Below, one piece after another: positions 61,518 to 64,000 of a stretch of 64,000 nucleotides of DNA. Source of the DNA: Bradyrhizobium algeriense (GTDB taxonomy: Bacteria; Pseudomonadota; Alphaproteobacteria; Rhizobiales; Xanthobacteraceae); NCBI RefSeq assembly GCF_036924595.1, contig NZ_JAZHRV010000001.1, positions 4,960,001-5,024,000 on the forward strand, written 5' to 3'. A program made the translations under genes and the position numbers. The notes under the pieces were generated by a model, which worked only from the letters and a program-made list of their open reading frames with translations, had not been told where the DNA came from and did no database searches. Every line of letters begins with the position of its first letter. Position 1 is the first letter of the stretch.

Positions 61518-63182
61518 TTAGTTCTTCGTATCACGTCTGGCGATCGATGCGATCCCCTGCATCGCATGACGGCTGTCTTGCTCCAGCTTTCGCATCAGCC
61601 CGTGAACCCGCCGCTTTGTCCGGTGGAAATCGGCTAGTCCCGGCGGTGTCTGTTCGCTCAGCCGGCCGATCGCGGACATTGAGGCCATCGCCTCACCGAT
61701 TGACCCGCAAGACTTCGCCGCAACCGCGCCCAGCATGGCGGCGCCGAGCAGCACGGGCTCCTGCGTTTCGGGGACCGCAACGGTCAGGCCGGTTGTATCC
61801 GCCATGATCTGGCGAACCAGCGGACTTCGTCCTGCGCCACCGCTGATCACCATCATATCGCTGTCCACGCCGTGCGCTCGAAAAGCTTCGACGACATCGG
61901 CAAGTCCATACGCAAGCCCGCACAGCCCGGCCACGAACAGCCGCTCCATCGAGCCGATGTCGACGTCGAGATCCATGCCTGCAACGACCGCGCGGGAATA
62001 GGGATCGGCAAAGGGCGACCGGTTGCCGAGAAACTCGGGCAGAACGTGGATGTCACGGGCCAGCAACGCCGCCCCACCCAGGCTCGCGACGCCCGAGACG
62101 ATGCGCCGTTCGAGAAATTCCAGAACTTCCATGCCGGCGGAGTGCGCGGTCGCGACGGCCTCGCTGTAAGCGGGATGAGACCTGACGAGATGATCGATGG
62201 CGGCACCGGCTGCGGACTGTCCGCCCTCGTTGAGCCAGAAGCCGGGCACCATTCCCGAATAGTAAGGACCCCAGACGCCAGGGACGAAGCACGGCTCACG
62301 CGTCGTTGCCATGATGCAAGCCGAGGTCCCCATAATGTAGGCAAGGCGACGACACACATCGACCGGCTCACCCGACTTCCCGCGCCCACCGATCGTGCCC
62401 ACGCCGCCGGCGTGCGCGTCGATCAGCGACGCGGCGACCGGCGTGCCTTCGAGAAGTCCCAAATCCCGTGCCGCGGACTTCGTCAGGCCGGCACCCAGCG
62501 ACGTGCCGGGTGCGACGATCTCCCTTCCGATTCGCGCATATTCGTCCGAGGCAAGATCGCCAAGACCAACGCGCTCGAAATAGCCGCGGCTCCAGCGCTG
62601 ATCCTGGGCAAGATAATTCCATTTGCAGACGACCGTGCATATCGACCGGGCCGTTGATCCGGTGGCGTGAAACGAAAGATAGTCGGCAAGGTCGAAGAAA
62701 TGGCCCGCGGACCGATAGGTCGATGGCAGGTGCCGTTTAAGCCAAAGCAGTTTTGGAATTTCCATTTCCGGTGAGATCGAGCCGCCGACATAGCGCAGGA
62801 CCTCGTCCTGCGTCTCGTTCACCTCGCGCGCTTCGGCCATAGCGCGATGGTCCATCCAGACGATGACGTTCCTTCGGTCGTCGCCGGAGCCACTTACGGT
62901 CAGCGGATGGCCGCCGGCATCGAGCACCACGAGCGAGCAGGTCGCGTCAAAACCCAGGCCCTTGACCGTGGAAGGCGGAATGGCTGCCTCTCCCATCGCG
63001 GCGCGAACCGACGCGGCGCATGCTGACCATATCTCGGACGACGACTGTTCGACGACACCGCCCGCTTCGTGCCATAGCGTGATCGGATGCCGGGCGGTCG
63101 CCAGCAAGGTTCCTTTCTCGTCAAACACTCCGGCGCGGGCACTCGACGTTCCGACGTCGATGCCGATGAAGGCCTGCTGCAT
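61518..63182 (-). CDS. FGGY-family pentulose kinase, ribulokinase-like
   Basis: A 554-residue sugar kinase of the actin-like ATPase fold. The phosphate-1 motif GIDVGTSSARAGVFD and the C-terminal adenosine motif VISGGAGRSPLVRQIMAD are clear. WMDHRAMAEA and the ASLIDAHAGGVG region place it with D-ribulokinase and related YpCarbK-type enzymes. It lies 28 bases downstream of the SDR gene. A pathway in which a polyol is oxidised to a ketose and phosphorylated would use SDR and FGGY kinase in turn; the polyol is not known. Confidence 0.92.
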   Translation of the reverse strand: MQQAFIGIDVGTSSARAGVFDEKGTLLATARHPITLWHEAGGVVEQSSSEIWSACAASVRAAMGEAAIPPSTVKGLGFDATCSLVVLDAGGHPLTVSGSGDDRRNVIVWMDHRAMAEAREVNETQDEVLRYVGGSISPEMEIPKLLWLKRHLPSTYRSAGHFFDLADYLSFHATGSTARSICTVVCKWNYLAQDQRWSRGYFERVGLGDLASDEYARIGREIVAPGTSLGAGLTKSAARDLGLLEGTPVAASLIDAHAGGVGTIGGRGKSGEPVDVCRRLAYIMGTSACIMATTREPCFVPGVWGPYYSGMVPGFWLNEGGQSAAGAAIDHLVRSHPAYSEAVATAHSAGMEVLEFLERRIVSGVASLGGAALLARDIHVLPEFLGNRSPFADPYSRAVVAGMDLDVDIGSMERLFVAGLCGLAYGLADVVEAFRAHGVDSDMMVISGGAGRSPLVRQIMADTTGLTVAVPETQEPVLLGAAMLGAVAAKSCGSIGEAMASMSAIGRLSEQTPPGLADFHRTKRRVHGLMRKLEQDSRHAMQGIASIARRDTKN

Positions 63183-63210
63183 TGCAACCCCGCTTCAGTT
63201 CAGCGCCAGC

Positions 63211-63984
63211 TCACCAGCACGTATAGCCTCCGTCAACGAGAACAACACTCCCGGTCATCAGGCTGGCGGCGTCAGACGCCAGAAACAGGACGACCGATGC
63301 GATCTCGTCGACCTCCCCCATTCGGGCCATCGGCGTACCACCGATCCAGGCATCGTACATCTTCGGGTTGCTTTTGACGAATGCATTGAGAGGCGTGGTG
63401 ACATAAGTCGGCGCCACGGCGTTGACACGGACGCCGCGTGCCCCCCACTCGGCCGCGAGCGATTTGGTGAGATGGTGCACCGCGGCCTTGGAAGCGTTGT
63501 AGTAGCACTGCTCCTGCGGTTTGTTGACAATGAAGCCTGACATCGACCCGATGTTCACGATGGAACCGGACTTTGCGTCCAGCATGTGCTTGCCGAAGGC
63601 GCGACAGCACCAGAACGTGCCGTTGAGATTGACGTCGATGACATTGTTCCAGTGTTCGTCGGCAACTTCTTCGGCCGGCGTCTCGCTTCGCGCAATGCCG
63701 GCATTGTTGACAAGGATATCGATGCCGCCGTAGCGGGCTGCCAATTGGTCGGCGACCTCGGTAACGCGCTTCGAGTCCGTTACGTCCATGATGACGATCT
63801 CGGCATCCAGGCCTTTCGCCTTCAGGCTCGCGCACCCGGCATCGGCAAGTTGGGGGTCGCGATCGGCGATCACGACCTTCGCTCCGGCCTCCGCCAAGGC
63901 CTCCGCGCAGGCAAGGCCGATTCCCTGGCCGGCGCCTGTAACAACCGCCGTTTTTCGGTCCAGTTTGAATTTTTCCAGATACAT
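63211..63984 (-). CDS. Short-chain dehydrogenase/reductase, probable polyol dehydrogenase
   Basis: A 257-residue classical SDR. The NAD site is TGAGQGIG, structural NNAG is in LVNNAGIA, the catalytic Ser is in NIGSMSG, and Tyr-Lys in YYNASKAAV. The C-terminus GYTCW is less common. Aspartate after the second strand (IADRD) favours NAD over NADP. Together with the two sugar kinases downstream it suggests oxidation of a sugar alcohol. More genes of this operon may lie beyond the right edge. Confidence 0.92.
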   Translation of the reverse strand: MYLEKFKLDRKTAVVTGAGQGIGLACAEALAEAGAKVVIADRDPQLADAGCASLKAKGLDAEIVIMDVTDSKRVTEVADQLAARYGGIDILVNNAGIARSETPAEEVADEHWNNVIDVNLNGTFWCCRAFGKHMLDAKSGSIVNIGSMSGFIVNKPQEQCYYNASKAAVHHLTKSLAAEWGARGVRVNAVAPTYVTTPLNAFVKSNPKMYDAWIGGTPMARMGEVDEIASVVLFLASDAASLMTGSVVLVDGGYTCW

Positions 63985-64000
63985 CTTCTTGTTATTCCTG

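Overview
The window looks like a chromosomal segment of an alphaproteobacterium close to Bradyrhizobium / Nitrobacteraceae. This rests on high GC, the families present (PrsD/PrsE type I secretion, ExoY/ExoF/ExoP-like exopolysaccharide genes, fix-type cytochrome cbb3 genes), and a hairpin-bearing dispersed repeat near 25.7-25.84 kb that resembles one I know from Bradyrhizobium and Rhodopseudomonas genomes. No tRNA, rRNA, CRISPR array or complete insertion sequence was seen.

Layout. 0-6 kb: 3' part of a class A penicillin-binding protein, an exported unknown, oxyR, and an orphan groEL with a His-rich tail. 6-18.6 kb: a sulfur/respiration block. On the plus strand are soxY, soxZ, a small cytochrome c and a flavocytochrome c sulfide dehydrogenase flavoprotein. 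Converging on them is a long minus-strand run encoding a variant cbb3 oxidase: CcoN, a CcoO-CcoP fusion with three haem sites, CcoS, a detached CcoP-like anchor, two 40-aa membrane peptides, a SafE/TauE protein and a FixI/CcoI copper ATPase. Further upstream lie a cytochrome c, a metallophosphoesterase, a cupredoxin-like protein and a divergent Sco. The likely theme is periplasmic oxidation of reduced sulfur feeding a dedicated high-affinity oxidase and its copper-assembly genes.

18.6-27.2 kb: a gene-poor stretch with a possible outer-membrane-protein remnant, a lipoprotein, a LuxR-type regulator with a degenerate receiver, a type I secretion pair (HlyD and ABC), and two glycine/asparagine-rich proteins that share a repeat module and are probably its cargo. 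The far edge of this block abuts a 5'-truncated ABC permease gene, so a rearrangement occurred there.

27.2-40.7 kb: catabolic and transport genes. They comprise an ABC permease plus flavin monooxygenase; an amino-acid-type ABC transporter whose own binding-protein gene is reduced to a frameshifted remnant; two DapA-family aldolases; a LacI regulator flanked by two perfect LacI-type operators; then tautomerase, acyl-CoA dehydrogenase, CoA-transferase, MaoC hydratase, a binding protein and a hydantoinase-type amidohydrolase. They look like one inducible pathway for an unidentified substrate.

40.9-59.7 kb: an exopolysaccharide locus (galE, export protein, flippase, GH16 glycanase, glycosyltransferases, methyltransferases, acyltransferase, co-polymerase with a broken P-loop, polymerase, pyruvyltransferase, ExoY-like initiator). 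Most genes are on the minus strand with 1-4 nt overlaps, behind an AT-rich leader. 59.7-64 kb: a truncated IS1595-type zinc-ribbon gene, a small basic protein, and a polyol/sugar cluster (PfkB kinase, FGGY kinase, SDR dehydrogenase).

All calls come from reading the sequence and from family knowledge; no database search was run.
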